A stretch of DNA of 64,000 nucleotides from Cyanophora paradoxa (GCA_004431415.1 QPMI01000203.1:94641-158640); one strand, 5' to 3'. Shown: positions 22,694 through 34,702, counted from the stretch's first letter. Notes: a model not told the origin generated them from the sequence alone. A program made the numbers and translations.

Positions 22694-24250
22694 TCAGAGC
22701 GTGGGCTCCTGCGCGGCTCGCTCCTCAGAGGGGAAGAGGAGGCGGGACTCGGGGCAGGGGTCTCCCGCGGCGGGCGGCTCCTGGGCCTCGGCCCAGCCCT
22801 CGAGCTGCGCCGGCGCCGCCCCCGTGGCCGCCGCCAGGCGCTCGAGTGCGGACCGCAGCAGCCTCCGCAGGCGGCGGGCCTCGCCGCGGGCCGCCACCTC
22901 GGCCTCGCAGGCGCGGGTCATCTTGACGGCGAGGAGGGTGATGCTCTCTTCGGCGTCGGCGCGCAGGCGGCGCTCCTCCTCGAGCGCCGCCCGCGCGTCG
23001 TCGGCGGAGAGGAGCGGGCCCCCCGAGGCCTTCCTGAACTCCCCCTCCAGGCTGTTCAGCAGCGTCCGCAGCTTGGGGAAGAGCGCCGAGCCTGCGTTGT
23101 ATGCCTTTTCTCGAGTCAGGGTCGAGTTTCCGGAGCTCCCGAGCAGGGGCAGCAGGGCGGGAGCGCCGCACCCGCGTTGCCGCCGCCTTGGCGCTCGAGC
23201 TCACGCCGTCGGCCTGTGCGCGCGTCGGCGGGGCCGGCACGGCGGGAAGTGCGGGGGCAGACGCGGGGCCGCTTGGAGGCGTTGGTGGCGGCGGGCTTCG
23301 GCTTGGGCTTCTCCTCGTGCGCCGACTCCTCAGTCTCCGACTCCTCCTCGCCGGACGAAGAGCTCCCGCCGTCCGCCCTCCGCTTCCTGCCCCGCGCAGC
23401 CGCCGGCGAGGACGCCTGCCGCCTGTCGCGCGCGGCAGCGGGGCGGCGCGCGCGCCGCGCACCGACTTGCGGGGCGAGGTGAAGAGCCGGGGGATCGTGC
23501 CGGAGACATAGGACTCGCACGACCTGACGGCCTCCTCCCTGCGTGGCTCCCCCGTGAGCGCCGGCGGCTGCCGCGGGAGCGCGGGGGCCCGGCGCACCAC
23601 TCCTCAAGGCCGTGGCCCCGGATGTTCGTCTTCTTCTTCGCAAACTCCTCCCGCACTCCCTGCCGCCTCGTCAGCCGGCTGCCCGCTAACCGGCCTTCCC
23701 CAAAAAGACAGACCTCCGCGATGGCCGAGTCGCCGCCGTCGAAGTCGATCGTGATCTTCGGATCGATGGTTGCTCGCGAAAACTCGCCCGTCCCGAACCA
23801 CTGAGGACGCCCGTCAACAGTGCACTCGTGCTGAGGCGTCGAGGTGCAAGGGCGTCGACGCGGCGAAGCTCCTGTCGCGCACCTGGATTACGCATTGAGG
23901 TCGAGTAGACCAGCGCGCTGGGTCGCGAAGATCCTCTGCGCGCGCTGGAGTCGGCCGACGGCGAGGGGCGGACGCCGAGGTTGCGCGCTCACCAGGGACG
24001 TCGGGGTGTGAAGGATCGACGACCACGGCCGGCCAAGTAGGGAAGCCCTGCATTTTCACCCTGCACATAGGGCAAGCGCATCGCTCCGTCGGACTGGCGC
24101 CCGTTCGAACGCGCACGACGGCGTTTCGTACCACAGTCGCTTCCAGGGCTGCGCGTGCGAGCTTGACGAGTCCCTCCGGGTATCCTTGGACTCGCTATGG
24201 CGCGTTTGGCGCCGCTCAGGCTCGCCAACGCGTTTTCGCTTGTCCGCCAT
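22694..24250 (-). CDS. PWWP-domain chromatin protein with coiled-coil C-terminus
   Basis: The start is the ATG at 24250 (MADKRKRVGEPERRQ, basic). Exon 1 joins over a GT-AG intron to give LWVKMQGFPTWPAVVVDP, a textbook PWWP opening that reads methyl-lysine histones. The domain continues with RPQWFGTGEFS (the FFGT position). Then come EEFAKKKTNIRGHGLEEW, GTIPRLFTSPRKS, an acidic/basic linker (KRRADGGSSSSGEEESETEE), and a C-terminal helix rich in Leu/Arg/Glu (RTLLNSLEGEFRKASGG, EEERRLRADAEESITLL, EARRLRRLLRSALERL). The stop is at 22694-22696. PWWP proteins of this size usually act with histone methyltransferases or DNA repair; the partner is unknown. Splicing of the middle exons is approximate. 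Confidence 0.75.
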
Positions 24251-24504
24251 CAAAACGGGATGGGCGCTCCGATGCAGGTTGCTGCAGCTCAATGGACTAG
24301 CTTGTACTAGCGCTCGCTGCGATCGCTGGGGCGCTCTGTCTCTCGGCACTTTGAATGAGAAAGGTTTAAAGGTTCGACGCTGGTACCCCCCAAAGGACCA
24401 AGTCCGACCCATTAACGCGGCTAGTGCCAACCACGCGAGAAGACGGGCTGCCAAGTGAAGGCCGAGGAATCGAAGAAGTGGCTGGACAGCTCGCCCCCGC
24501 AGAG
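24251..24504. promoter_or_regulatory. Putative bidirectional promoter (PWWP / PUB-JmjC)
   Basis: 254 bp between divergent ATGs. No motif stands out. Confidence 0.3.
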
Positions 24505-27500
24505 ATGGACCCCGCGGTCCTCGAGGCGGCCCTCCGGCGCTTCGAGACGCAGCTACGCTCTCCAGACTCGGCGCTAGCGTGGTTGGTCCGCGCCCAGATC
24601 AAGATCATACGTACGACCGGGCCCCTCCGCGTGGTTCGGAACGCGCGTGATCTGACGCGAGTCCGGCGCGGCAGTCGAGCGGCCTGCGCTTCACGGGAAG
24701 CTGTGCACCGTCCTCGTCGACCCCGATCACCGGCTACCACCCCTCGACGCCGAGGACGGCGGCTACGGCGCGCTCTTCGAGGCTCTCGGCTTCCGACAGA
24801 AGAACGCAGGCGTCAATCCTCACAAGTGGGAGATCCTGCCGCGCTACCCGTATGCGGCGCTGGCGGCCGCCCTCGCGAAGCTCGCGCCCTCGTCTTTCGG
24901 GTTCATCGCGAGCCCCCAGCTCAAGGTGAGGGCGTGCCCGCGGCCCGTTACGGTTCTCCCAGTGGCGCGCGCTTTGTCTGAGAGCCTTCCGGTGCGCCGC
25001 CGCGCGGAGCCGCTTGCAACGCGCTCGCTGAAAGGGCCGCAGCAACCGCCGAGGCCGTCGCGGCGGCTGACGGGGGCGGCGGCGGCCTCGGTCGCCGCGA
25101 AGGAGGCGCGGCTCGCCTCGGGGTCGTCGGGGGGTTCGGGCCCGCCCCCCTCGCCGGCGGGGCAGGCCGGCGCGACGGCGGGGGGCAGCCGAAGTCGAAC
25201 CCGGCGCGGACGGCGGCGGCGACGGCGGCGGCGATCGCGGCGCGGAAGCGGCGGGCAGAGGAGCGCCTGCGACAGGTGCGGGCGGGGGGCTCGGACCGCG
25301 AGAGCGGCCCCAGCGACGACGACGCCGCCGACGAGGCCGCCCCGTCGCCCCGGCCCCCAAGCGCCGCCCGGCCCCGCAGCGGGCCCCGCCCGAGCGCGCG
25401 GCCGCGGAGACGTTGGGCTCGGTAGGGCGGGCCGGCGGGAGGGGCGGGAGGCGGCCCCGAGGCGGGGCGGAGCGTGGAGCAGCAGGCGCAGCTGCGGGCG
25501 GCGGCGCGGGAGCGGGCGCGGCTGGCGGCCGGCAACGCGGCGGCGGCGGCGGCGGCGGTGGCGCTGGGGCCGCTGGGGGCGGGAGGGGAGGGGGCGGCGG
25601 TGCCCGGGCGGCGGGGCGGGAGCGTGTGGAGGAGTACCTCGAGGCGGAGGCCGCCCTCCTCGACGCCCTCCGCCGCCCCTGCCCCCCGTCCGCGCCGCCC
25701 CCGGCCCGGCCCCGGCCCGCGTGACGGGGAAGCAGGGCCCGGTGGCGGGGTTCGGGCTGCTGGGGCGGGGCGGGTGGAGGGCCCGTCGCCGCGGGACTTC
25801 CGGGAGGCGGTGGTGGCCCCGCACGAGGCGGCGGTGCTCGCGGGGCCGTCCACACGCGCCGCTCGGGGGCCGCCCTCTGGCGCCCCGCCGCCTTCGAGCC
25901 GCTCGCCGCCGCCCCGCTCGCCGCCACCGAGGCCGCCTCCGGCCGGCCCCTCCGCCTCCCCTCGCCGACCTCCTCGCCCCTTCCGGTGCACCCCGCCCCG
26001 CCCGCCCTCCTCCGGCGGGGCGGGGCTGAGGGGCGGGCAGGGGCGGGGCGGGCGGGCGCTGGCGCTGCTGACGCACGAGGGGGCGCACGAGCTCGCCGCC
26101 CTCCGCCCCGAGCTCCAGGCCGACCTCCACCTCCCGCCTACCTCCGCCCCGACGGGCCCGCCCGCCCCCGCCACGCCACGCCCCTCGCCCGCCTGAGGCG
26201 CGCCGGCGCAGGCCGGACAGCCTGCTGGCGTACCAGGGGCCGGGCGGGCGGGCGAGGTGCGGGCGGCCGTGGAGCTCTCGCCGCGGCTCGGGCACGCGCC
26301 GCTGCACGTCCACGCCGGCGGCCTCTGGTCCTGGACCTTCGTCGCCCACGGCGGGCCCCGCCTCGCCCTCCTCTGGCCCCCGACCGCCGTCCGTGCCCCC
26401 CCCCCCCCCTCCCCCCCCCTCCCCCCCCGCCCGGCGTCGGCTCGGAGCTGAGCTGCGCGCAGGTGCCCGCGCTGGCGGCGCTGCCGGCGGTGCGGCGGGC
26501 GGGGCCGGGGCGTGGGCGGGCCCGTACGTGCCGCTGCGGGAGCTGCTGGGGCGCCGGCGGCGCTGCGGCCGCGGCTGGCGGCGGTGGAGGCCGGCGAGCT
26601 GCTCGTCATCCCCGCCGGCTGGGCCCACCAGTTCCTCGACCCCGTCCGCCCCCCGCCCCCGGCCCGCCCCGCCCCTGCCCGCGCCCCGCGCCGCCGACGC
26701 GGCAGCAGCGGCCGCTGGTGGCGGCCTCGGCGGACTTCCTCCCCTCGAGGCCGTGCCCCGCTCCCTCGCCCTGCCCCGCGTCCGCCCCCCGCCCGCCCCG
26801 CCCCGCCCTCCCTGCCCGACGGGCGGGGCCGCAGGACGGGCCGCTGGCGGCCCGCGTCGGGGGCGCCCCGCTGGAGCGGCTGCTGTGGCACGCCGCCTGC
26901 GCGACGCTCGCCGCCGGCAACGCGCTCGCAGCCGGCGGGGCCCCTCGCGGGAGGCGGCGGGCGGCGTGCAGCAGCGCGCGCGGGCGGCGCTTGCGGCGCT
27001 GCAGGCGCTCGCCCTCGAGGAGGCCGACCCGCGCGGGCGCGCCGAGCTCGTCGCCGACTGGGAGGCGCCCCGCCCCGGGCCCCGGCGCCCCGCCCGCCAC
27101 CTCTCCGCCGCCTGCTGCCCACCCCCCACCGCCCCGCACCCGGCCCGCCCCTCTCGCAGGTCGCCCCGCCCCCTCGCCCAGCCACCCCGCGTCGTTCCGC
27201 GGCTGAGGCGAGGGCGCAGCTGCGGTGCGAGGAGTGCGGGCGGACGATCTTCAGCGCGCACGCGCTGTGCCCCGCCTGCGAGGACGGCCCCGCCCGCCGC
27301 CCCGCCGTTCTCTGCCTCCCCGTTCGCCCCTCCCGCCCCCTCCCGCCCCGCGCCATTCCGCTCTGCTCATGACGGGTGGTGCAGTGCTTTGGGGGCGGGG
27401 GCCCGCTGGCAGCCGCACAGGAGGCGGGGCGTGTGGAGGGCCGGTGCCCTCACCGGGGGCGGTGCACCGGCGCGGCTCCGGCCGGCGCGGCTGCGGCAGG

Positions 27501-27580
27501 CGGCCGCCGACCTCGCCGCCCTCGCCGCCGCCCTCGACGCCAAGGCCCGCCCGCCCGCCCGCCCGCCCGCCAGCGCCTGA
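24505..27580 (+). CDS. PUB/PUG-like domain followed by JmjC (JMJD4-like) domain
   Basis: The first exon, MDPAVLEAALRRFETQL...LVRAQIKIIR, with later GKLCTVLVDPDH, YGALFEALGF and ALAAALAKLAP, resembles a PUB/PUG domain (binds p97/VCP in other proteins). An Ala/Arg coiled region follows (AIAARKRRAEERLRQ). From about 25770 comes a JmjC-type fold: DFREAVVAPHEAAVLAG, then APLHVHAGGLWSWTFVAHGG, then EAGELLVIPAGWAHQFLDP, as in JMJD4-type oxygenases. The first iron-binding motif is HVH where HxD/E is expected; the distal His (WAHQ) is present. The C-terminal part has LRCEECGRTIF and CPACED (CxxC pairs) and ends near LAALAAALDAK, after which a GC-AG-type intron may continue the gene. Whether PUB and JmjC parts are one gene is not proven, because low-complexity GC-rich introns blur the joins. 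Confidence 0.5.
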
Positions 27581-27718
27581 CGCCGCGCGCAGGGCCCGCC
27601 CCGCCCCTCCCTCCCTTCGACGCCGAGCCCTGGGCCCGCCCCCGACCTCCCCCGCCTTCCCGAGCCGGAGCCGGCAGCCGCTGCGGGACCGGGGGCGGGG
27701 CGGCGGGGCTGGGGCGGC

Positions 27719-28771
27719 ATGGCCGCTGGGGGCGCTGCCGCTGGCGGCGATGGCGCGCTCGTCGCGGGCCTCCCGCCGGCCCCCGTCCCTCTGTGCGGCC
27801 CGCCCCGGCCCGCGTCCCCACCCGCTCACCCCACCCACAGTGGGCGGCGACGCGGCGCCGGCGGAGGAAGAAGAGGAGCCCGCCGCCCCCGTCCTCCTCG
27901 GCGCCCCGCCCCCCTCGCCCGCTCCGCGCCCCCGCCACCGCCGCCCCGGCCCCGCCACCGACCCGCCCCTTCCCCGCCCCCGCCCCGGCCCCACTCCCGT
28001 CCCAGCACCAACCTTGCCCCAACCCCGCCCCGGCCCCCGCTCCCACGTCCGCCCCGGCGCCGGCGCCGGTGGTGCCGAGCAGCCTTCCGGGGGCTCTGCT
28101 GCCCCCCGGCGCGGCGTTCAATGACGCCCCGACGCCGCACCGGGAGGCGCCGGCGGGGCCGTCCGCGTCGGAGGGGCCGGACGGGCGGGAGGGGCGCCCC
28201 CTCTACTGCTGGAGGTACCTGCAGGGGAAGGCGTGTGAGGCGCCGGGCTGCGAGCGGCTGCACGAGCGCCTCGACCGCGCCCGCTACTGCTTCAAGTTCC
28301 TCGCCGAGGGCGCTTGCCCCCGCGGGCCCGCCTGCGCCCTCTCCCACGAGCCGCCCCGCCCCGCCGCCCCCGCCGGGCCCGGCCTCCTCGGCTCCGCCCC
28401 ACCCCGCCCCCGCCCCCGCCCCCGCCCCTGCACCGCTGCCCGGTGGCGGGTACGGGCTGGGGGCGGCGGCGGGGCCGGGCGGCGGCGCGGGCCTGGCGGA
28501 TCTCCTCCAGTCGATCGTCTCCTCCGTCGCAGCCGCCAGCGCTAGCGCCCCCGCAGACCCCTTCCCAGCGCCGGCCCCTCACCCTTCCCCGGGCCCCGGG
28601 CCCGGCCCGGACTCTTGGGGCCACCAGCAGCCCCCCCGCGCCGCCTTCGGGCAGGGCTCAGGGGGCAAGTGGGAGCGGCAGGGGGCCGGCCGGTCGGCGC
28701 GCTCCTGCCACTTTTTTGCGCGCGGGGTGCCCTGCCCCTACGGCGACTCCTGCAAGTATCGGCACGCCTGA
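27719..28771 (+). CDS. CCCH zinc-finger protein (three fingers)
   Basis: Three C3H1 fingers are readable: CWRYLQGKACEAPGCERLH, CFKFLAEGACPRGPACALSH and, after a short intron and a Pro-rich linker, CHFFARGVPCPYGDSCKYRH at the very C-terminus. The last two fit C-x7/8-C-x5-C-x3-H. Such proteins bind RNA, often AU-rich or pre-mRNA. The N-terminal half is Pro/Ala/Glu-rich (GGDAAPAEEEEEPAAPVLLG). The start is uncertain: ATGs at 27719 and 27749 are both possible, and the gene could instead be the 3' part of the upstream JmjC gene, because its last exon ends in an intron-like sequence with branch motif CTGAC and acceptor GCGCAG. Confidence 0.65.
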   Translation: MAAGGAAAGGDGALVAGLPPAPVPLCGPPRPASPPAHPTHSGRRRGAGGGRRGARRPRPPRRPAPLARSAPPPPPPRPRHRPAPSPPPPRPHSRPSTNLAPTPPRPPLPRPPRRRRRWCRAAFRGLCCPPARRSMTPRRRTGRRRRGRPRRRGRTGGRGAPSTAGGTCRGRRVRRRAASGCTSASTAPATASSSSPRALAPAGPPAPSPTSRPAPPPPPGPASSAPPHPAPAPAPAPAPLPGGGYGLGAAAGPGGGAGLADLLQSIVSSVAAASASAPADPFPAPAPHPSPGPGPGPDSWGHQQPPRAAFGQGSGGKWERQGAGRSARSCHFFARGVPCPYGDSCKYRHA

Positions 28772-28984
28772 CCCCACGGTGCCAGGCCTTCGTGGCGCTC
28801 ATTAAAATTGACGGCTTTGCAATCAATACCGCGTGCACGTATACGTAGGAAGTTCGCGAGGGCTCCTTCATGTGCATGATCAGTTCGCGAGTGTACCCCG
28901 CGGCCGCGGCGCCCGGGCGCCGACTTGCGTGAGCTATAAGCCTGCAGCTGCCAAATGACCTCACGATCACGCCCTTTGTGCGGG

Positions 28985-31441
28985 ATGAGCGCTGCTGCGC
29001 CCATCGAAATCGAATCCGACAGCGGTGCGGCGCTAGCGCGGCGCGGGCTGCCACCGATCGATGGAATTTAAAAAAACAAATTCGCGCACGCAGACGATGG
29101 CGAGGGGAGGCTGTCGACGCCAAAGAAAGCGAGATGCGACATTGAAGACAGAGCGCCTGCGTCGGTGCCTGCTGCAGCGCTGCCCGCGCTGGCGCCTCCT
29201 GCTGCGCTGCCCGCGCCGGCATCCATCGGCACGAAGGGCGCGCCGGCGCCGCCAGCAGCGAGCTCCAAGGATCCCGCGCCTCGAGCACTTGCGCATATGC
29301 ATGCAGGCGATGTGCTCTTCTTGAACCAAACCGGCGACGACGACGACCGCTCGGCCCGCACTGTGTCGCTGGAACAAGTCGTGCACCCGCCGTGGCCGGT
29401 TTGTTCCCCAGCCTCGCGCGCGTACGCGTGCACAGTTGGGGTGATCGTGACGGGCGCAGGGAGGCGTGCTAAAAGCGCTCGTCTCAAGCGGGCCGGTGGC
29501 GCGCGGCAATCTCTGGGGATCGATATCCGGTCCCAGGCCTGATGTAGGGCGCGACGCAGATCGACCCGTCACTTATTGAGAAGCACTTCCCGCCCCCGAT
29601 CAAGCTTACGGTCGTACATGATCGCGATGCCCTCGAACCGGACGTGCGCGCCTCACCTTAGTTTTTCGACCTGCCTCCATCGCGAATCCGCCATGCTCCG
29701 CCATGCCAGCGCTGACGCATTGGGCAGGCGCCCGCACGGCGACAGCTTGAGAAGCTGAAAAGGGACGCGCGCGTGACGACTGTGTCGCCGGTGAAAGGCA
29801 AAATCATGCACGCGAAGCTGATGTTGATCGAGGGGCACGAGGTGAGTGCAAGTGCTGCCCGCCCGCCCGCCGGCAGCGCGCGCCGCAGCAGACACGCCGT
29901 GCAGCGCCTGCGGGTCGTGATTACCTCGGCGAACTTCGGGTCGTTGGACTGGTACAAGCTCTCGCAGGCAAGCCGCCGCAGGCGCTGGACAGCTCTACAG
30001 CTAGAGCTGTGAAACGCGACTTGCGTGCATCCCTCCACGGCCGCCGCATCTAAGCAACGGCTCCCGCTGCGCGCAGAACGTGTACATGCAGGACTTCGAG
30101 AAGCGCACGGACAAGTCCGAGAGCGACGTCGAGGAGTTCGGCGTCTACCTCGTCAAGTTCCTCGAGGAGCTCGGCGCGAAGTGGGACTTCGGCAAATGGC
30201 TCGAGATCCATGCGACGTTTGATTTCTCCCCGGCTAAGGCCCGCCCTGCCCTCTCCACTGCCCGCCGCTGCCTGCTGTCGCTCATTCCGAGCGGCGCTGG
30301 AGGGCAGGTGAAGCTGGTGGCGACGGTACCCGGCAAACACTCTGAGAACGACCTCCACAAGTGGGGTGCGCGCGCGCCATTGCTTTGATGCGTGCCTTCG
30401 CCGCTCGAAGGACGCGCAGGCCAACTCAGGCTCGCGGAGGTCATGGCGGGGTACGCGCCTTTCCTTCGTTCCCACACCCCCCCCCCCCCCCCCTCTTCCT
30501 CGACCCTCCTCAAAGATAAACCGTGCTGAAGCTTAGCCACGCCTCTCCGCAGCACTCTCGGGGAGGACACCCTCTACTACCAGTCGCCCTGCGCCGGCCA
30601 GCTCACGCCCGAGGCGCGGAGTGCGGTTTCTTTCGGCCGCGCCGCCCGCCGACCCGTTCCCCAGTTCTGCGCGCAGTTCTGCCTGTCCGCCGCGGGGGGG
30701 CCCGGCACCCACCGGTGCACGCCTTCGACGCTTTCGCTCGCCCCGCCCGCGCCGCCCGCTCACGCTGCAGGGCCGGGGGCAGGGATGCGGAGGGGGAGAA
30801 CCGGGCGGCCTCGTGCGAGAGGCCAGCTGCAGCGAGCGCTGCCGCCCTCGAGCTTCGAGTCGTTCTCACGGCCTCGTCGGTGGCCAATGTGTCGCGCTAC
30901 GGCCCGGAAGGCCCGCCGCCGCCCCGCCCGCCCTCCTCTCGCTCAACGTTCAACGCCTCGCTCGCCGCCCCCCCCCCCCCCCCCCGCCCCCTCCTCTACG
31001 CAGACCGCGGTTATGTCGGACAGTCGCGGAAGCTGTACGAGAAGGCGACCTTCCCCAAGGCCGCCGTGTTCCAGGCGGTGCGCGTGCAGGCGCATCCCGA
31101 GGCTGCGCGTGCGGGGGCTGATCGGCGGGCGGCAGGAGGCGGTGAGGCCGTCGCGGGCGCGGGTGCTCATGCACAGCAAGGTCCTCGCGCGGGGCGGCGC
31201 GCTGCTCTACGAGGGGAGCGCGAACTTCTCCAAGGCCGCGTGGGGCGAGCTGCGCAAGGACCGCACCGAACTCGACGCCTCGGCTTGCAACTACGAGCTC
31301 GGCGTGGCGTTCCCCGGGGGCCTGGAGCCCGCCCTCAGCAGCGAGGTCCTCCCCTTCAAGATCCCCCCGAGGCCCTACGGGCCGCGCGACAGCCCCTGGT
31401 TCGACGTTCACTCGCGTCGCGCGGAGGATCCCGAACTATAG
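28985..31441 (+). CDS. TDP1: Tyrosyl-DNA phosphodiesterase 1
   Basis: It hydrolyses 3'-phosphotyrosyl bonds left by stalled topoisomerase I. The start MSAAAPIEIESDS joins by a GTGCG-donor intron to DDGEGRLSTPKKARC, giving an acidic/SUMO-interaction-like patch plus an NLS. Recognisable blocks follow in order: FLNQTGDDDDRSARTVSLEQ; HFPPPIKLTVVHDRDALEP; KIMHAKLMLIEGHE (first HxK catalytic motif); RLRVVITSANFGSLDWYKLS; NVYMQDFEKRT; LVKFLEELGAKWDFGKWL. The second catalytic block is LMHSKVLARGGALLYEGSAN then FSKAAWGEL. The end is NYELGVAF...PWFDVHSRRAEDPEL, stop at 31439-31441. Both HKD half-sites of the phospholipase-D superfamily are present, so it should be active. Introns are short; one contains a C tract of about 14 nt (30479). 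Confidence 0.9.
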
Positions 31442-32497
31442 AGAGTCCCCGCCGGCCGGCGTCGCCTCCTCGGCTTCGAGCCTATCTATAGCTAGTTGCT
31501 GATCATCATGGCATGATCATGAGCTAACATCGATATCTCAAGTGTGTGCACAAATTCGAATGTCGAGTGCCGCAGTGCCGCACAGCCCGGCGGCCTGCGC
31601 ATGCACTGCCTTCCAACTTCCGAAGTTCCGAAGTACTAGTTCAACGGTTCCCGGGCCCGGGGCACTGCGGCACGCGGGAAACTTGAAAATCGTGCCACGG
31701 TGAAACCTTGAACCTTTGAGAACTCAGTGACTTGACTCGCCGAGTCGGTGCCACCGTGGCACGGCCGCGGAGCCCGGGCCTTGCAATTGATCATGAGGCC
31801 CTGATCATGAGGCTACTAGGCTAGGAGCTCAGCTGGCAGGGCCTCAGCGGCCTGCAGCTGCGGAGACCGTCGGACTGAGCCTCGGAGGCTCCGGATCCGA
31901 GGCTCGGGCCCGGGGGGCCCTGGGGAATCTCGATCATCGGATAGTCGGACCCGATGACCCCCGGGCCCCTCCGAAGCCTCAGGGCCTCGCGACTCGGCGA
32001 TCGGGCCTTTGAAGTTTCAAGTTTGCCAAAGTTGGGCCCCATCGGCCGGAGCCTCGGAGGCCCTGACGCCTGCCGCACTGGCCCCCAGTGGGCCGGTGCC
32101 ATGCATGTGGAGAGTCATTGGGGACCGCATCATGGCATCCCGCCGGCGCGGCCGCAGTCCCTCCTCGGGCCTGGCCTCCGAGGCTCGGAGTCTCAGATCA
32201 TCGGATCTAGCCTACTAGGCTAGTAGCCTAGTAGCCTAGTAGATCAGAGTCTGCCAAGCCTGATCATGATCCGATTCAATTTGATTGACTTCAGTTGAAA
32301 ATGTCAGCTGCCGCGTGCAGCCGCTGATCATGAGCTTCAATCTGATTATCTCCCAAAACCCGGCCAGGCCCGTCAATCACTGCACTTTCACTGTGGTCGA
32401 CGAGAACGAGCATATTAAAGGGCGCGCGGGGCGGGAGACTTCAGAGGAGGGGGGAAGGAGTGAAGGCTCGCGCTTGTTGATCGCCCCGCCTCGGCTG
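31442..32497. other. Intergenic, palindrome-rich
   Basis: About 1 kb between the converging TDP1 and DBR1 genes. Many TGATCA-centred palindromes are visible (31500, 31788, 32262, 32325), plus a run of four CCTAGTAG-like units at about 32209-32243. No gene recognised. Confidence 0.5.
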
Positions 32498-34599
32498 CTA
32501 GATGTCGATCTCGTTGGGGTCGCTCAGCGCGGATGCGGTGGGGGCGGGGCCAGGCGGGCCCCCGGCGTGCTCCGGGCCGCCCTCGCCCTCGCCGCCGCCC
32601 TCGCCGTCGCTGCGGACGTCGTCGTCGTCGCTGGGGTCGCCGGGGGGGCCCTCGGCGGGGGGCGGCGCGTCCACGGCCCCGTAGTCGTCCTCGAGGAGCG
32701 CCCGCTGCAGCTCCTCCGCCGGCGCCCCCGCCCCGCCAGCCGCGGCCGCTTCACCACGCTCCGCGCCAGCCACGAGCCGGCCCGCCGCCGGCATCGGCGT
32801 GGGGCCCGGGGCCCGGGAGGAAGTGGGGCGGGGCGGGGCCGCGGGGGCCCGCGAGGCGGGCGGCGAGGTCCTCGGCGAAGAGGTGCGGCAGCTCGAGCAG
32901 CCGCAGCAGCGCGTCCATCTGCGGGTTGCTCAGCGGCCCTGCCCGCCCCGCCCCGACCCGTCAGCGCCCCGCCCCGTCCGCCCCGCGCAACGGCGCCGTC
33001 GCGGGCGCACGGGGCGGGACGCCGCGGCGGCGAGCGTGCGGCTCGTAGGGGGTACGGTGATGGCGAAGTTCTGGGGCACGAGGGCGGGGCGGGGCCCTCC
33101 GCGGGGGCGTCGGAGGGGCCCGGGAGGGCGGCGAGGCGCGCGGCGACGGCCTCGACCTCGTCGGGCGTGGGCGGTAGTCGGGGCGGTCGGGCCGGGGGGC
33201 CCGGGCGGGGCAGGCGGGCGGGGGCGCGGGAGAGGGAGATGAGGGCGTGGGTGCTGCGGAGGACGGCGAGCCACTCGGGGTCGTACTCGACCGCCAGCGG
33301 CCCGCGCGCCTCGCCCACGTCGACCACCTGCCGCCCCGCCCGCTCGCCCGGGGCCGCCGGCGGGGCGGGCGGGGAGGGGGCGGGGGCGGGCGCCTGGAGG
33401 AAGTCGCGGCGGGGGAGGCACTTGTCGAGGGCGAGGAAGCGCGTCACCCGCCGCTCCCGTGCCGCACCGCCGCCGCGAACTGCCCCCCCTCAGACCCCCG
33501 CCCCCCGCGCTCCCGGCGGGGGCGCGCGCCTTGACGTGGAGGTGGGCGGAGAACCACCAGCGCGGCTGCAGCGCCTGCAGCAGCTCCGTCGCGGGGGCCG
33601 ACCCCAGCGACCCGTCCTCCACCTGCGCCCCCGTCGCCCCCGCCGCCCCCGCCGCGGCGAGCTGGCGGGCGGGCGGGCCTCGGAGCGGAGGAAGGGCTTG
33701 CGGCGGAGGAGGCCGGCCGTGTCGCCGAAGTGGGCGATGCCGCGGGGCCAGTCGTGGCTCAGAAAGACGTCCACCGGGCCCGTCAGCTGCACGCCCCGCC
33801 TGAGCCGGGGGACGGGGGCCGGCGGCGTGGGGGAGGGGAGGGGAGGGGGGGGGGGGGGGGGGGGGGGGGGCGGGGGCGAGAAGGGATGGGCGGGCCTGCT
33901 TGAGGCGGAAGACCTCGAGCTCGCGCACGTGGTACGCGCTCCGCATCTCCCCCTCCCCGTACGGCGCCCGTTCGAAGTGCCCTGCGCCCCGCGGCGCTCG
34001 CGCGGGGCGGGGGGAGCGGGGGCCGGGGCGGGCGCGCCGAGGCGGTAGTGGTTCTCCTTGAAGATCCCCGAGAGGCCGGCGATGCGGAGGCCCCCGAAGC
34101 GCACCACCCCCGCGTACCCCAGGAAGTAGATGTTCGGGCAGACCCAGCCCCCGTAGTACCTGGCCCCGCACCCCTCGGCGCCACGCATCGCGCCTCGCGA
34201 GGGCCGGCGACGCGCACAGCTCCCACATGTGATTCGAGGCCTCGTGGTTGCCCCCGATGAAGATCGTCGGGACGGGGGCGCGCAGCTCGCCAGAGTAGTA
34301 CTTGTAGAACGAGTTCATGCTCCGGTACTTCGCCGGGCACGCGAGACACGTGAGGTCGTCCTCATTGCGCACGGCCTGTGACCCAGTGTCGTTGGCTGTA
34401 GAGCGTGCATGCGGCGGCCGCGCGGACCTGGAAGTCACCGCAGCAGAGCAGCAAGTCAATTTTGACGCTCTGCGTCCGCTCGATGTGCTCGATAGACGCG
34501 TAGATGCGCTCGAGGTCGCCGTGGGCGCATCCCTCGACCGCGATCTGCCCGCGGCGCATTCGGCAGCACGTCAGCGTCATAGACGACGCGCGTACTCAT
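32498..34599 (-). CDS. DBR1: RNA lariat debranching enzyme
   Basis: A metallophosphoesterase that cleaves the 2'-5' bond of excised intron lariats. Start MSTR at 34599 joins over a short intron with CTGAC branch motif to [20 protein letters not shown], then [136 protein letters not shown] and [15 protein letters not shown]. All metal-binding blocks (CxH, GD, GNHE, SHDWP, AHLH) are present. The C-terminus is acidic ([14 protein letters not shown]), ending [10 protein letters not shown]. Introns are GC-rich; one holds a G run of over 20 nt on the plus strand (33843-33872). Nuclear. Identity is certain. Confidence 0.95.
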
Positions 34600-34702
34600 G
34601 GAAACGTACCAGCATCGCGAGACTGCTGCCTGCCTATGATGTACCCGGCCAGTGCGGTGCATTCGGTGCAAACTAGCCTTAGCCTAGGAAGTGAAACTCG
34701 CC
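34600..34702. promoter_or_regulatory. Putative bidirectional promoter (DBR1 / small acidic gene)
   Basis: Only 103 bp separate the two divergent ATGs, so the genes must share promoter sequence. No specific box seen. Confidence 0.4.

Noticed and set aside
24844-27356. Minus-strand frames of about 800 codons
   Set aside because: Composed of Arg/Pro/Gly/Ala without motifs; the plus strand has JmjC and PUB-like blocks.
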